A program made the translations under genes and the position numbers. The notes under the pieces are model-generated. The model was not told the DNA's origin, did no database searches, and saw nothing but the letters and a program-made list of their open reading frames with translations. From positions 9,795 through 17,091 of the forward strand of contig PACG01000077.1 of NCBI GenBank assembly GCA_002699335.1: a stretch of 7,297 nt of DNA. The letters are read 5' to 3'. The stretch's first letter is position 1. Each line of letters begins with the position of its first letter. Source of the stretch: Candidatus Poribacteria bacterium. GTDB taxonomy: Bacteria > Poribacteria > WGA-4E > UBA9662. Of this stretch, positions 6,699 through 7,297 are shown piece after piece.

Positions 6699-7297
6699 AT
6701 GGGAATTTGGGCATACATTGGGCTAGCGATCTCCAGTCTAAGCAGAAATCCGTTACGATCAATTTTGACTCTATTAGGTGTTGTGATTGGTGTCTGCGCA
6801 GTGGTTGGCGTCGTTTCTGTCGGTGACGGTGCTAGAGTCATGGTCTTGGGCGAAATGGAGAAGAGTGGCGGACTAAATATCATCGAGATCTACAAAGATT
6901 CTTGGGATCGTCAATCGGGTAGTACCTTGAGCGAGGCTGCTGGCGGCGTTACTCGGCGGCGATGGCAACGGAATCGGGCTGAACCACTGGAGACGCCAGA
7001 TGTGGAAGAGTTACTGATAAACGTCGCCAACGTTAACTTGGCTGTACCGGAGGACGACTATTCAAGTGTCAATTTGAACTTCAACGGGCAGAGCAAGCCT
7101 TCGCGTGTCGTCGCAACTGCCAACGGCTATGACATTTTGCATAACTGGTATGTGCAGTCAGGTCGATTTTTATCTGATGTCGACGGGAAAGAAGCCCGGA
7201 CCGTTACCGTTATTGGTTCAAAAGTGAAAGAGGAGCTCTTTGGTGATACCGACCCGATTGGAAAAGAGATCAAAGCCACTCGACAGAGTTCATGGCG
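6699..7297 (+). CDS. Second MacB/FtsX-family ABC permease, truncated by the window end
   Basis: The frame from ATG 6699 is open to the last base and encodes 199 residues so far. It begins like the preceding permease: NPLRSILTLLGVVIGVCAVV makes the first membrane span (about 20-40), then SVGDGARVMVLGEMEK opens the MacB-type extracytoplasmic domain, which includes SGRFLSDVDGKEARTVTVIG and DPIGKEIKA near the break. The two proteins share the frame of motifs but differ clearly in sequence, so they are paralogues and probably form a heterodimer. AGGA (6686-6689) is a modest ribosome site nine bases before the ATG, and only 15 bp separate it from the upstream stop, so the pair is co-transcribed. 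The C-terminal spans and coupling segment lie outside the window. Confidence 0.9.
   Translation, partial: MGIWAYIGLAISSLSRNPLRSILTLLGVVIGVCAVVGVVSVGDGARVMVLGEMEKSGGLNIIEIYKDSWDRQSGSTLSEAAGGVTRRRWQRNRAEPLETPDVEELLINVANVNLAVPEDDYSSVNLNFNGQSKPSRVVATANGYDILHNWYVQSGRFLSDVDGKEARTVTVIGSKVKEELFGDTDPIGKEIKATRQSSW

Overview
The window looks like chromosomal DNA from an uncultured bacterium of moderate base composition (roughly 45-50% G+C by eye). It carries lgt, so the organism makes lipoproteins. It also has a CBS-less SIS sugar isomerase locus, a MacB-type permease pair and a large membrane/coiled-coil protein. That last protein resembles those found beside MoxR/DUF58 gene clusters in Planctomycetes, Poribacteria and related lineages. 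I infer such a lineage only tentatively. There are no tRNA or rRNA genes, no insertion sequence and no CRISPR array.

Layout. (1) Positions 9-652, plus strand: a KpsF/GutQ-type SIS-domain sugar-phosphate isomerase, broken by several frameshifts and with an altered SIS motif. Its stop codon still overlaps the start of (2), an intact ribokinase-family sugar kinase (649-1575), which has a strong ribosome binding site. Together they look like a decayed two-gene sugar-phosphate unit. (3) Positions 1576-1776: a convergent gap with two hairpins. (4) Positions 1777-4829, minus strand: an apparent three-gene operon read comB (2-phosphosulfolactate phosphatase), then lgt (prolipoprotein diacylglyceryl transferase), then a 496-residue membrane/coiled-coil protein of unknown function. 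The gaps are 15 bp and an ATGA overlap. (5) Positions 4830-5378: a divergent intergenic region of about 550 bp. It holds a promoter-like element, a possible structured RNA ending at a T-run, and a short remnant of a degraded protein gene. (6) Positions 5379-7297, plus strand: two consecutive MacB/FtsX-family ABC permeases 15 bp apart. The second runs off the window, and no ATPase or membrane-fusion partner is visible.

How the genes relate. The two permeases probably form a heteromeric type VII (mechanotransmission) ABC transporter, with the ATPase encoded outside the window. comB, lgt and the 496-residue gene are probably co-transcribed, but I see no biochemical link between sulfolactate phosphate hydrolysis and lipoprotein maturation. 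I did not find a clearly new biological system. The parts most worth a second look are the unassigned divergent intergenic region, the 496-residue protein and the decayed isomerase.
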